Of a DNA stretch of 64,000 nt, positions 1 to 12,359 are shown piece by piece (the first letter of the stretch is position 1; every line of letters starts with the position of its first letter). The stretch is from the NCBI RefSeq assembly GCF_021869535.1, contig NW_026262593.1, positions 73,226,822-73,290,821 of the forward strand, given 5' to 3'. The position numbers and the translations under genes were made by a program. Source of the DNA: Mytilus californianus. Lineage: Eukaryota > Mollusca > Bivalvia > Mytilida > Mytilidae. The notes beneath the pieces are model-generated. The model worked only from the letters and a program-made list of their open reading frames with translations. It was not told where the DNA came from and did no database searches.

Positions 1-929
1 CTTTGATAACGATAACATAGATATGTCATATTTTGAAAAGAATCAAAATAGAAGATCCCTCAACCAGGTCTTACGGTATAATTCGTTAACCGTACGTAAC
101 TTTTGTCAAATTGCAAGAAAGCTCTTATAGGGGAAATCATGATAGGAACGTAAGTTCTGGAAACTCGTGTCAACTTTGAGATATATTCTCTATACTGAGA
201 CACTGCACGAAAAAGAAAGACAAAATATATCAAAAGGACATTAAAACCTCATTAAACGAAAAAAAATATCGCAAGAACGGAGAAAATAATGCATTTGATG
301 AATATTTTTTCTACTATCTGTGTAATTTTTTTTCAAAAATCAATTATCCTTATGGTGTTTAGATTTAAATTTATGACTAAATTAAGATGTGAAAAAAACA
401 ATATGGCTGCCATTACTGGGCCCCTCATGGAGGTGACTCAGTAATCATATATTCATCTTTTTTTTTACCATACTCCTTAAATATTCGCTTTGGTAATCAG
501 AAATTGATTGTCTGAAGTAATCAAATAATCATACCCTAAAAGCTTGGTAATCATTGAATGACAATTTAAATGTAAAAAATTTAATAATAAAAAAAGCTTC
601 AACAGTTGTTAATACAATTTTGGTCTTGTCTGGCATGTTTTGCTAGTTTACTTCTTCAATGAATATGTTTGGAAGATACTCTTCTTCCTCATCCATCTCC
701 TCGGTGAAACAGTATCACCTGCTACTATTGCCGATGGAAAATTGTTGTGTACATTTCTAATGTAAGAATAATTGTATCCAATCTTCCTCCTCAACATTTT
801 CAAGCTCTATTGTTCCTAAGGGAGCAACCATTTGATTCGATAGGGTCGGGCAGGTAATTGTACCCCAAGTCAATCCTGTCTTTTTACCTCAAAATACTGA
901 TGGATTCAGTCGAGATGATGCCAGGTAAT

Positions 930-2190
930 GGGTTAAAAACGAGAAATAAGACATAGATACTCTTTCCAAATGGATTAAGACTGTGAGGTCGTTGATACAA
1001 ATCAGAATTAAAAAACTGAATAGGTCAATTAACACCCATGCTACATCAATCTTTAAAGACCCAAATTTTGCAAATCCTTTGACCTACCTCTATGGCAGAT
1101 TTGTTGTTGTCTCCGCAGATAAAGCCCCAAACAACATCATTTTTGTGTGTTAATCAATTTACATGGACAGCTTCATAAATGAATAAGTTGTTGACAATTC
1201 ACTTGGAAACTCAACATATACCCCCACGACACTACAGAGGAAATCCTGGATAATCATAGTTCTGTTCTATGCTGCTTTCCTATGTCAACCAGAGATGAAA
1301 AACTGAATCTTCCATCACTGTATTGGATACCTAAACTACTTAAGAGTCCTTACAAACAACGGTATATTGCTAGGTCTTCTAAGTGCTCTACTAAACCTCT
1401 TTTTAAATTATTAACATCAACGTTATCACCAATCAAAGCCGGGCTTCAAAGTTATTGTAAAACTACCTGTTCTAGGCGTGAATCAGATGTGGATACTAAA
1501 AAATTCCAAAGCTCTTTTAGAGTACATACAATCTAATAAGATACAGCAGATACGGTTAAGTCTGCCTCATATCTTGACTTTCATCTAGAAATTGAAAATG
1601 AGGGTCGGTTGAAAACAAAACTTCACGTCAAAAGAGATGATTTCACCTTCTCAATTGTGAACTTTCCATTTCTATTGAGCAACTTGTCAGTAGCGCCTGC
1701 ATACGGAGTATGTATATCTCCCAGTTGATACGATATTCCAGGGTTTGTATGTTTTATCCTGAATTCCTTAATAGAAGATTGTTGCTCGCGAGGAAGCTAT
1801 TAAACCAAGAGTTCTAAGTGATGAAGTTGAAATCATCCCTTCGTTAGTAATACGGATGCCATCGCGAGTTGGTTGACCGTTATGGAATATCCGTTTCACA
1901 GATGATAACGGATATGTTCCTAATGTCGTAACTTCAAGCCCATCCCCTTACCGGGTTTGTACTAACATGAGCAACATGACGAGTTCCACATGTGGAGCTT
2001 ACCCTTCCGGAGCACATGAGATCACCTCTAGTTTTTGATGGGGTTCGTGTTTCTCAGTCTTTTGTTTTCTATGTTGTGTTTTGTGTACTATTGTTTGTTT
2101 GTTGGTCTTTTTCTTTTCTTTTTTACCCATGCCGTTGTAAGTTTATTTTCGACTTAAGAGTTTGAGTGTCCCTTTGGTGTCTTTTACCTC
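930..2190 (+). mobile_element. Reverse transcriptase relic, family RT-B, internally deleted
   Basis: An upstream frame gives YGRFVVVSADKAPNN near 1090-1140. A second frame (1282-1536) gives LPSLYWIPKLLKSPYKQRYI, an RT fingers-like block. From about 1561 the frame reads SASYLDFHLEIENEGRL, then KRDDF and APAYGVCISQLIRYSR, which is the RT thumb end. The central catalytic block with the YIDD motif is missing, as if deleted near 1550. Several stops and frame changes are present. The 3' part to 2190 is a tail shared with 46375-46645 and 51000-51240. The family resembles Penelope-like or related non-LTR reverse transcriptases, but I cannot assign the class firmly. Confidence 0.75.
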
Positions 2191-2739
2191 ACTTTTGCAT
2201 GGTCAGATTTGGTCTGTTGCCAAGCTAAATTTATGTCCCCATCCAACAGATTGTTTTTATCCAAGTGACAGTCTTATTTTAAAGACATTTATGCTTGTCT
2301 ACTAAATTTGTAAAGACAATCTTTATACTGCAAATTTGAGTATGTTTAGAATAGGCATATATGTTTTGCCACTGGAAGTTTAACAAACAATCACCCAGAA
2401 ATCTTATCAACTCTGTAAAATAACATATGTAACAAGCGAACGAACGGGAACAGTAGAACATTGAGATATGTACATACTTTGAATCCTTTGCTTTTGCTTT
2501 AAATAATAAAGAAGCTGTCTTTGCTTTTTGTTTATTTTTACTTCTACACATTTCAAACATTTAACAATTTTAATATACAAATTTGTATTACAAAATATGT
2601 ACTATGTATACAAACAATGACTAAATCGTTTTTTTTTCAAATGCAATCTAACTGAAATCACACAACACTTCACACTTAGTATGTTGATGTTGTCCTAGTT
2701 ATATTCATCGACAATTGTATAACATGGAGGTTGAAAGGT

Positions 2740-3510
2740 TTTCCAAAAAATCAAATTAAACATGTGGTTTTGTTTGTACAATATTTTGAGGAAGCATTTT
2801 TTTATTTACATTTGAGATAAAATTATGAAAAGTAAAAAGAAGGAAAAAGTCCATTATTAGTCAAACCCTAATTTACACGTAATCCATATCATAAAATGAT
2901 TTGAAAGAAAAAAGGAAATAAATTAAAGAATTATTAATACAGAAAAATAGATTGATATTTTAAAAGGTGAATGAAATTTTGTCATTATTGTCAATTTGTA
3001 AAATGTAGCATATTTATTATTCAAAATAAGCTTTCAACAATGATTTTACAGTGATCTCAAAGGCCTTAAATTTTGGTTTGATACCCAAATCTGTTACTTA
3101 TTTACACAGTTACATGTATGCGTAGGAACAATTTTGTGTAAACTAATATTTTACTTTTGTATAAGTTCTCTCTGACCGGGTCCGAATTATTGGTTCTATA
3201 ACTTACGGATCATTTTGACCCTTTTTATAATAAAGGGATTTTATAGTATCAAAGATTGTTCATTGGTAACTGTTTAACCTGGATGTTTAAATGGTTAAAA
3301 GAAAATCAAATTAAACTTTTGGCTATGTATGTACAATATGTTAGTAAAGGATTTTTTTTTAGTTTGGAGATAAAATTATGTAATATATAAAAAAGAAAAA
3401 GTATAACTAACGAAAAACAAAATAAAATGAAATTTAAATCAGAAAATGATTTGAAAGAAAATCCGGAAATAAATAGTTAAAAATTAAAAAAAATAGTATT
3501 ATAAAAGTAC
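2740..3510 (+). repeat. Local direct duplication (units near 2740-2940 and 3300-3500)
   Basis: ATCAAATTAAAC, GTACAATAT, GAGATAAAATTATG and ATGATTTGAAAGAAAA recur in order about 555 bp apart, with the decayed inverted-repeat element between them. A third trace of the last block is near 15350. No gene is visible in 2200-4860 apart from this. Confidence 0.5.
3000..3203 (-). mobile_element. Decayed relative of the 469-bp inverted-repeat element
   Basis: On the minus strand it reads TATAGAACCAATAATTCGG, then CCCGGTC, GTTCCTACGCATA and GATCACTGTAAAA, in the same order as the element at 8535-8760. The other end is missing or eroded. Confidence 0.65.
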
Positions 3511-4865
3511 CAAACTCAAAGGCAAATTCAAAAAGGGGGAGTCGATAAAACCGGGAAAGGATCAAATCTTAGGCTATAATGATTAACGGAACGAGTGGAA
3601 TTCAGCCAAATAAATTTCGGTCTCAACTGGCAATTTCTTTAATGTGGCATAGGATTGTAATATACTCATTTCGAATTATGTTGACACTTTTTCTTATTAT
3701 AAAAGCATTTTATACCATAAAGGAGAATGAACCTTTATATGTTGTCCAAGTTTCTCATCTGCAACAATTAAACAAGTAAATTACTTCGTGAAACTTTACA
3801 AGTCAATCGTTTGAATGATACATATACAATGAAAACTTTTTTGTTTGAATTGAGGAGTAGAAATAAACCGGACTGTAGGAGTAATAACAACAACGGTATT
3901 AAATTTCTTCACCAGCTGCGCATTTCAAAAAGAAATGTCTCTTCAGTGATGCTCGCGGCAAAATATTTGAAAATCCAGAGTTATGAGGTCTTCTTTCAAA
4001 TTTATTTTATGAATGTCAAGTAGAACTTTTGTTAAATGGGTGAAGGGTCTGGTCAATTTAGTTGCTGACTTTTCTTCGGTAAAATTATACGTTTATATGA
4101 ATTAAGAATAAGGTGTTAGACAAAATGAAACATAATATCTTAAAAGAGTAAATTTATGTCAGGTATATCGTCATGTACCTAGAGTAAGTATAAAAAATGA
4201 GGCATATATAAAAGTAGGTCTGACGCTGAATATTTGAGAGCCAGTGATGTATAATAACCGAAACAGTTGGAGAGCTACATGACCAAAACCTACCGTAAAA
4301 ATAACCAGACCAAGTCAACTTTACTTGAGGGTTTGAAATCTGTGTTTCTTTATGATTTCAAAGGATTGAAAATTAAATCACTTGTTTTGATTTAAGAAGA
4401 AGCGAAACATCAGGTAAGTAAAACATATTTGAAAATGGCAGCAACCCTAAAACAAGGATTTTTTTGTCAATTTCAAAAAGGTGAAATTGAGAGGTCCCTG
4501 TAAATACTGGTTCAGAGGTTATCAAATTAAAAAAGAGGGTCTTATCAATTTGGATGCTGGGTTTTTCTGAAATTAAGGTGTTACACATTATTAGGAAAAC
4601 AAATATCAAAAGTGTAACTTCACGATTAGGATGTTTGAAGAAGTAAGAACAACACCTCTCTTCATAGCAAAAATTTGAATTGAAAGTTAATTGAGCAATG
4701 CAATACAATCCTGTCAAGCGTTCATTTATTGGTTTGTATTGTTAAATTATAAGGTGCATGTTTGTATACATACAAATGCTGAGTCATCACATTTAGATGT
4801 TGATGTGATATGCGAGTGTGGTATTAAAAGTCATGATTTAGAACTGTGTTTGAGTCAAACAGTCA

Positions 4866-6806
4866 GTCTTGGTGCTGCACTCGTTATATTATACTTATCA
4901 ATGTCAGCAACTTCTCTGAAAGCATGCAAAGCTACGTATGTATCACCCAATAACTGGTGAGCTTTGCCACAAAAAATTACTGTGTTCACAGATTCAGGCT
5001 GACGAACTATAGTACCACCTTTTGAAAGTGTCCATTGAGATTGTTTAAGTCGTTACAATGACTGTCTACAAGATGTCAGGTCATGTAGATGATAGTAACA
5101 TAGAAAGTTAACGAAATGTGCAAATGATAAAGGGTGAAAAGAAGAATAAATCCTTGTAACATCTGATTGTAGTTCTTGTGGAATTATGGAAGATTCCTTG
5201 CAAATTCCCAAAAGGATGAATTGTTAATGATTTTATAATGGTGTGATGTTTTTCTTTTTCCATAAGACTCAGCACGTATTTTTGAATATGACTTAATGTC
5301 TTTTTGTACCTTAAAAATCCAATATAAATTTTATCGTCTGTGAATTTCTGCAATGTATATGTTATTAACGTAACTGAGGATATGTAGTGTTTATGAACAT
5401 AAAAGAAAGAAGCTAACGTCAGCCATCCTGATACTGCATCCGAATGTAAACCGATAACTAAAAGACTAAGGTCTTGTTTTTACCTGAAGTACTGATGTTT
5501 TTTCCTGAGCTATATTGGTATTGTTGAACTTGTGGAACTTGTGGAACTTGCATGAATGCTTCTGATAGTTGTAAAGCCAATAAACTTCTAGATAACCTAG
5601 TTCTGGAATGATGTAGAAAATTATACAGCAGCCTTGAAAATGCACAAATTGCACCAAAACCACAAATAAATTTTAATGTCGGCATCATTTGTTGTACGAG
5701 CGTGCTGTTTCCACTTATTAACGCTTGGTTGATATCGTAAGACTGGCTTTGATAATCTTTCAGGGTCTCAGAAGATTCAAAACAATTTACTACTTGTTCA
5801 TAAACATTCTGAAGTATGGTGGTCAATTTGTCTTTTTTTCAGTACTAAACCTTGAAAAGAATAAGTTATTGTCAGGAATAAAATAATGGGACAATATTGA
5901 GTATCTTACACAGTACATCAGTCTTTGTAGACATGCCATGAAACAAGGTATGACATTATCTGGTCTGCAAAAATGTGTTTCGGTTTCTTCTGAAATCCAA
6001 AAAATCACCATTTTTAAGAAATATGAACACAGTAAACCTTTCAAATTTTCATGTTTCTCTACTATTTCCTTTAGCACAATTTTTAACATAGCATAACATA
6101 ATATTTGTGTATGGCTAAAGGATAATATAAGGATTTTTTCTGCTACAGAAAAAGAAATTCGCCATTCTATATGTTCATTAATGGATCCTTTGTTGTCAAT
6201 TGCAACAAATAACACCCCACTACTATTTTTGAAATGATTTCAGGTAAAGGCCATGTTGTACGTGGTCTGCTAATCCATGGTTTTGCTTGATATATCAATT
6301 TGTCGCATTTTAAACAACATGCAACATCAACTGTGTCATCTTTATTTGATATACATGGTCCATGGATTTTTCCGAAACACAAATCGGGAATATGGACGAC
6401 TGCATTATTCCTAAACCACAGTTTATATAGTTCACTTGAAAAAAACATCATTTCCCCGATAAATCATTTCGAAATAATTTGGAATTGACATTGTGTTGGG
6501 ATTTACAAGCCGTAATTGTGTGAAACATGGGTGTGATTTCTCGTTATCCATAATTAACTGAATCTTGGAACATTGACTTTGAACTTCTGTTTCTGATTGA
6601 TACACTTTAAAGTAATTGTCAATAAAGATATAATCAAAAAAGGTGCCAGTTAAATTGAGTCCTTCACCTATACTTCCACTTGTTATCATTTTCTGCCCGT
6701 GTCCCATGTCCCTTATAGTAAAAGCCAACCTCCCAGTCCTCACGACCTTCTCCGGTCCAATCTTTTGGCTAAGATATTTGTAAAAATTTAATGATTCGCT
6801 TTCCAT
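4866..6806 (-). pseudogene. Mab-21/cGLR-like pseudogene 1, full length, multiply frameshifted
   Basis: This is a complete but broken homologue of the intact gene. The N-terminal piece (6432-6806) keeps the G-S motif as T-S-G-S-I-G-E-G-L but has lost the acidic pair: the GSDID position reads G-T-F-F-D. A second piece carries HGPC and CLKC, the next (5823-6215) the Mab-21 lobe with WRISFSVAEK and HYFIPDNNLF, then two C-terminal pieces. Consecutive pieces change frame at least four times, and part of the region before HGPC is deleted. A small in-frame expansion of a V-P-Q unit lies near 5525-5550. The C-terminal 80 or so codons (4866-5107) are recognisable only as eroded similarity. One lost base near the start puts the ancestral upstream ATG out of frame. 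Confidence 0.9.
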
Positions 6807-6838
6807 ATTGACATTTTTTCCATTTTCAGCATGATATT

Positions 6839-7043
6839 CTACAAACTAAAATATCAGTCCTATATCTAATTTCCTATTAGTTCTTTATCTTACCATGCCT
6901 GAAAAAGCATTTTTTTGTTATTTAAAAAAAGAAGATTATCTCCTCATGACCAACACATCCGGTCAAAGTTTCGTGAAAACCAGTTTGTCTTTTATTCACC
7001 GATTCTTCAGATTGGGGTGATTAAAATAAGAAACAAAACTTAC
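6839..7043 (-). other. Relic 5' leader intron of pseudogene 1
   Basis: The minus-strand donor GGG|GTAAGT is at 7044/7043 and the acceptor GTAG ends at 6839, giving an intron of about 205 bases. It aligns with the intron of pseudogene 2, including shared blocks near both ends. Upstream of the donor the sequence runs straight into the conserved 5' module at 7060-7340. Confidence 0.6.
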
Positions 7044-7059
7044 CCTATTTGTGCAAAAT

Positions 7060-7340
7060 CAAGATAGTGTTGCTTAACGCTATGAATTAGCGAATTGATG
7101 TTTATCCATACAACATTACTGACGACTGAAGTGATTGAACAAAAATATAACTGTAACCTTCATCAAAAAATTAGTTCAGCCGCGGACAAAAAAAATATTT
7201 TTAAAGAGGAAAAAGATCTGAGTAAGTGCTGCTGTCCTCGTGATATATTAAAACGTCTACATTTTATCTCACAGATTTAATAATTTGCTAATTGCGGCGT
7301 GAAATTTTTATATTTCTCATGATTTATTCCTTGGTTCATC
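7060..7340. repeat. Conserved module upstream of Mab-21-like copies (copy 1)
   Basis: The block starts at the motif TGCTTAACGCTATGAATTAG, includes a stretch describable as gattgaac...ataactgtaacctt, and ends near TTCCTTGGTTCATCATAAAA. Related blocks occur at about 23720-24050, 30870-31180 and 35680-35770. Here it lies immediately 5' of the pseudogene 1 leader exon (minus strand), so it may have held the ancestral promoter. Confidence 0.55.
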
Positions 7341-7759
7341 ATAAAAACTGTTTTGATCACGTTTATTGTCCATTAGAATCGGAGATGCGCCTTAAATCTC
7401 TCTAATACGCAAAGAAATAATAAAAAAAAAAACATATCTTTTTAAAATGTGTTAAAAAAAATTTTCGATTGTTACATTAGATTTTTATTTTCTGCTGCCA
7501 TTGTCATGGAGCATCCCACCTATTTTATTTTATAATAGTTCATATTTTGATTCAATGTTGATAAAATTAAATGTCTGATTAATATACCTAGTTATTTTGG
7601 ACAAAAGATATAGCTATTAACACTATAATTTGTTGCTTCCGAAGCGTGTTTTTGTTTTTGATTAACCTTTATCATGAACAATTTAAAAGACATTTTTATA
7701 TGACAAATTATAAACAACAGCTAAGAGAATTAAAAACCAATTGTTCAGAGAACAACTGA

Positions 7760-8110
7760 AGGTCTTTCCACCCAAATTCACTTAAAATAAGATAATTTGG
7801 ATAAAATACAGTATGTTTGGGCTTTAATGATAGCTTATCACACACTGATTTTGAAAATACAATGTTTAAGGGACATTCTACAAATATATAGTTTCTATAT
7901 ACGTTTGTTTAAATAAGGGTGATAAGTTGCTACTTCCGGTTAAAAAATGATCACTTCTGGTTGACATTTTCAAGGTCATATGGCTTGAAACCAAAAGCAA
8001 AAGATCCCATGGCTTTATCATGTATAAATATGAATCTATAGCAAAAGTCAAAATCTAGAACGTCATTCTACCTTTGACCTTGAACTAAATCAAATGACGC
8101 TAAGTATCCA
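7760..8110. repeat. Interspersed repeat, copy 1 (shared with 17930-18170 and 19955-20075)
   Basis: TTCACTTAAAATAAGATAATT and CACACACTGATTTTGAAAAT recur near 19970-20060. CAAAATCTAGAACGT and TGACCTTGAACTAAATC recur near 17950-18000. The similarity runs unbroken past 8111 into the 424-bp duplication, showing that the left edge of that duplication is not an element end. Confidence 0.6.
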
Positions 8111-8534
8111 CTATGTAGGAGAAATGCGTTTTATCCTAATACAGCTAATTTTGAGTATTAGAGGGGAGGAAATTCCCATCAAATGTCAACGCACCCTTAA
8201 AACCAAAACATGTATGTTAGACATGTCGTAAATAACAGTTTAGTAAAAAAATCTATCTACCAAAGCCTTAATGTTCATAAGTCAATTGTCAAGCATAATT
8301 TTTTAAGATAAACAGCTGTGCACCAGCAAATATCTATTATCTATTATAAAAAAACTGTTTTATCTGGCTCTGTGTGTCCATCAGGTTCAGAAGTAGGTAG
8401 CTAATACATCTCTCCTTATTGCTTAAGGTAATGGTTTAATAAAGTGTATCTTTTGATAGGTCAATAACAGAAAAGAAGCATAGAAACTTTAAATTGCAAT
8501 TGATTAAAACATCTTATCTTTTATTGTTTCTATA
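8111..8534 (+). repeat. Perfect 424-bp direct repeat, left copy
   Basis: It runs from CTATGTAGGAGAAATGCG to ATTGTTTCTATA and reads base-for-base the same as 9004-9427, offset 893. It contains the locus block TCCATCAGGTTCAGAAGTAG. Its left flank continues homology to 17938-18010, so this is the ancestral side. Confidence 0.9.
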
Positions 8535-9003
8535 GGTATAGAACCACTAATTCAGGCCCGGTCGGAAAGAACATACAAGAAAGTAGTACATATTTTAAAC
8601 AAAATAGTTCCTACGCATAGCTGTATCTTTGTCAATAGTGGGAATATTTGGGTTGTTTTAGTATCAAATGAAAGCTTTGGGACTTGGGATCACTGTAGAA
8701 CCCTAGTTGAAAGTTTTATTTGAATAATAAAGAAGTATATAAAATTTTGATAGGAGGGCTCATTTGGCCTGTTGTTCAGATCAGAAGTTCCTGTTTCTGT
8801 ACTATCAAACTTCCGGGAACCAGTACGCTCTAATATGCAATTAAAGGTATGTTGATTTTTTCAGCACAAGTCAGCATAAGGTACAGTTTTGACATGAAAT
8901 AACTGCCACTTAATTTGAACTTAAGACAAAGTAGCCATTTATGCTTGAAATTGCAGAATTTAACACAGAAAGCAATGGGGCTATGAATTAGTGGTTTTAT
9001 ACC
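8535..9003. mobile_element. 469-bp terminal-inverted-repeat element between the 424-bp repeats
   Basis: The ends are GGTATAGAACCACTAATTCA and TGAATTAGTGGTTTTATACC, which are inverse of each other with one mismatch in 20. There is no coding frame of note, so it is a MITE-like non-autonomous DNA transposon. A decayed relative lies at 3000-3203 in the opposite orientation. Confidence 0.8.
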
Positions 9004-9427
9004 CTATGTAGGAGAAATGCGTTTTATCCTAATACAGCTAATTTTGAGTATTAGAGGGGAGGAAATTCCCATCAAATGTCAACGCACCCTTAAAACCAAA
9101 ACATGTATGTTAGACATGTCGTAAATAACAGTTTAGTAAAAAAATCTATCTACCAAAGCCTTAATGTTCATAAGTCAATTGTCAAGCATAATTTTTTAAG
9201 ATAAACAGCTGTGCACCAGCAAATATCTATTATCTATTATAAAAAAACTGTTTTATCTGGCTCTGTGTGTCCATCAGGTTCAGAAGTAGGTAGCTAATAC
9301 ATCTCTCCTTATTGCTTAAGGTAATGGTTTAATAAAGTGTATCTTTTGATAGGTCAATAACAGAAAAGAAGCATAGAAACTTTAAATTGCAATTGATTAA
9401 AACATCTTATCTTTTATTGTTTCTATA
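9004..9427 (+). repeat. Perfect 424-bp direct repeat, right copy
   Basis: Same sequence as 8111-8534. Its right flank (TCAAATTGTCTAATTTGATT) continues as expected from other locus copies such as 24106-24140, so this copy holds the natural right junction. Confidence 0.9.
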
Positions 9428-9794
9428 ACATTGTGCTTATTTATCTATTTCAAATTGTCTAATTTGATTTCTGCTGTCTGATTCCATTGAACTTTTTTCT
9501 GTAATAATTGTAAACTTGATTCAATTTGTTTTTCGAATTAAATGTCTGATTTGTATAGTAACTTTAAAAACAGGGAAATGATACATTTTTTTTTTATTCA
9601 AAGTGCTTCCTTTGATTTACCCTCAAGAAGAATGATTAAAACAATGGAAAATTTTTCTGATGAATTCAAAACTAAAACTAAGACTGTGGAGCTATATTTT
9701 GTGAAAACCAGCATATAAAAACCACGCAATGTAAAAACACCCGAGCTATAAAAGATTTTTCTGGATCTACCTCCAGCAGGATTGATTTATAAAA

Positions 9795-10050
9795 CAATGA
9801 AAAATTACACATCGTTGTCAGTATAATGGAATTTTATGCGACTGTAATACAAGTGAGAGGTTTAGCTAGTTATATAACCTGGTTTAATCCACCATTTGCT
9901 ACATAAGAAAATGCCTGAACCAAGTCAGGAATATGACAGTTGTTATCCATTCGTTTGATGTGTTTGAGCTTTTGATTTTGCCATTTAATTACGGACTTTC
10001 CGTTTTGAGTTTTCCTCGTAGATTTTGTTATTTTACTTTTTATATGACAA
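9795..10050 (+). mobile_element. RT-A 3' tail only
   Basis: It runs from CACATCGTTGTCAGTATAAT through CAAGTCAGGAATATGACAG to TTTCCTCGTAGATTTTG, matching the tail of the copy at 56400-57655. Confidence 0.7.
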
Positions 10051-10754
10051 ATTCAAAACTACAACATAGTCTAAAAATATTTCTTTCTGCAAATTTTGGC
10101 CAGAAATTGTATCCCATTTCACAGTTTATAATAAAGTGGAATACTAAAAATAGGTGTCTGATGTATATACCTAGTTACTTTTAACAAATAAAATAATGAA
10201 ATTAACATTTCATAATTGTGTTGGGTCCACAGTGGTTTTTTTTCTGGATTTACCTTTATTAGAAAACATTTAAAAAACAAGGACAAGCTCACATGATAAA
10301 TTATACTAAAACTAAGAGAATGAGATTAGTTTAGAGAAAACAAGCTACAAGGAAACAATGCAAAGACAAAAGAGGCAAAATTTATAAAGGAAATAAATAT
10401 ACATTTTCCGGTTGTTTATAGGTATGTCCTCGTTTACATATTCTGGAATTTATACAAGGAAATATTTTATAAAATAAAATTCTTTGAAAAATTGTTAAAA
10501 TAAAATATATAAAGCACTAACATTTTTATTTGAAATTAATTAAAAATCTTACATTTATGTTCATTTTTTTATATTAAAGATAATTATTTATGTTCGATTG
10601 CCTTATTTGATATTTCTTTTCTGTATTCATTGTCATAGAACATTCGACCTTTTATCTGTGTGCAAATCATAAATTTGATTCAAAGTCTGATCTATATAGA
10701 TACTTTGAAACATGGAAGCCATTTTTCTGGATTTACCTTCATCAGGAATGATTC

Positions 10755-11025
10755 ATATTATGTCTGTTTGTTTTGTTCACACATTGTTGTCAGTATAATG
10801 GAATTTGATGCGACTGTCATACAAGTGATAGGTTTAGCTAGCTTTAAAACCAGGTTTAATCCACCATTTTCTACATAAGAAAATGCCTGTACCAAGTCAG
10901 GAATATGACAGCTGTTATCCATTCGTTTGATGTGTTTGAACTTTTGATTCTGCTATTTGATTTGGGACTTTCCTCTTTGAATTTTCCTCGGAGTTCAGTA
11001 TTTTTGTGATTTTACTTTTTTTCAT
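10755..11025 (+). mobile_element. RT-A 3' tail only
   Basis: It has the same tail order as at 9795-10050 (TTATGTCTGTTTGTTTTGTT, CCTGTACCAAGTCAGGAATA, TTTCCTCGGAGTTCAG). The two tail copies are about 960 bp apart in the same orientation. Confidence 0.7.
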
Positions 11026-11309
11026 AAAACAATGAAAAATTCAAAACTACAACATAGAGAATACTAGCTGCAAGGAAACAATGCGAAGATTAAAAATATC
11101 AAAACTTTAAAAGGAAATAAGTAAAACATTTTGCGATTGATTAAATATGTATGTCCACGTTTACATTTCGGCTAATTGCTATATGTTTTTAATTATTTTT
11201 AACGTCAAGTTCGGACTAGAAATACCTGTCAATGACTACATTTGTTTTCTTAAAACAATATTGTTACTTGATATGGATATATTATACTGTTTTTTACTAT
11301 CTTTTTCTG

Positions 11310-11675
11310 TTGTAATGTTATACCACTGTTTCAGGTTATGGTGAAGGTTGGCGCCTGTTAAAACGTTTAAACCCGCTGCATTTGTATACACCTGTCCTAC
11401 GTCAGGAGCCTGTTGTTCAGTGTTTGTCGTTTGTTGGAATGGTTCATAAGTGTTTCTCGTTTCTCGTTTTTTATATAGATTAGACCGTTGGTTTTTCCTG
11501 TTTGAATTGTTTTACACAAGTCTTTTTTGACCCATTATAGCTTGCTGTTCGGTTTTAGCCAAGGTTCCGTGTTGAAGGCCATAATTTGACCTATAATTGT
11601 TTACTTTTTACACATTGTGACTTGGATGGATAGTTGTCTCATTGGCACTCATACCACATCTTCTTAGTTATAAGC
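11310..11675 (+). mobile_element. RT-C type 3' tail
   Basis: The order of motifs is AATGTTATACCACTG, GGTTGGCGCC, CAGGAGCCTGTTGTTCAG, GCTTGCTGTTCGG and a final GATAGTTGTCTCATTGGCAC. It matches 53490-53830 and, in reverse, 17620-17905 and 27115-27515. Confidence 0.7.
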
Positions 11676-12304
11676 CTTTTTCATTTCAAAATTCTCAGAT
11701 AATTAAACATATTGAACAACCAAAACTGAATTTCCAGTTTCAGGTTTTAATTTTTGTGTCAGCTGTTTATTTTAAAATATATTATTGTACAACTGACTTA
11801 TGAACATTAAAGGCTTTAACAAATACAAATATGGTCCGGCCGCTGTATTAAGTTATAGGTCATGCTTGATACACCAAGTTGTGTAAAACCACAAAAAAAC
11901 CATAAAATAATGCACTATCTGACTTATATACAGTATAAAATATCTTTCTGTCTGCAAAATTTGGCAAGAAATGTTATCCCATTTACCCGTTTACATTAAA
12001 GTGGGATGTTGAAAATAAATTTCGAATCATATACCTAGTTACTTTGACCAATAAGATAACTAAAGTATCACTTTATAAATGTGCTGTGTCCAAAGTTTTT
12101 TTTATCTAGATTTACCTTTACCAAGTACAATTTAAATACAAGAACAAATCTAACAAATTGTAAACTACAATTAATATATAGGTTTTACACTTAAAGAAAA
12201 AATACATCTGCAAGGAACCGACGCAAAGAAGAAAAATGTCAATCTTTTAAAGAAAAAAAGTAAACATTTTGCGATTTTTTTTAATATGCATGTCCTTATT
12301 TAAA

Positions 12305-12359
12305 ATGTAAAATCACAAAAATACTGAACTCTGAGAAAAATTCAAAACGGAAAGTCCCT
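12305..12359 (-). mobile_element. RT-A tail end abutting a gene fragment
   Basis: AATCACAAAAATACTGAACT through AAAACGGAAAGTCCCTG is the reverse complement of the last bases of the RT-A tail. It stops exactly where the Mab-21-like fragment starts. Confidence 0.6.

Noticed and set aside
4373..4717. A 114-codon minus-strand frame downstream of pseudogene 1
   Set aside because: It starts at TTG, not ATG, has no recognised domain and lies in eroded flanking DNA.
4691..4960. An 89-codon plus-strand frame
   Set aside because: It is largely antisense to the C-terminal end of pseudogene 1.
8111..9427. The paired 424-bp repeats as LTRs of a small retrotransposon
   Set aside because: They do not begin TG and end CA, no primer-binding or polypurine site adjoins them, and homology to other locus copies crosses the outer edges of both repeats.
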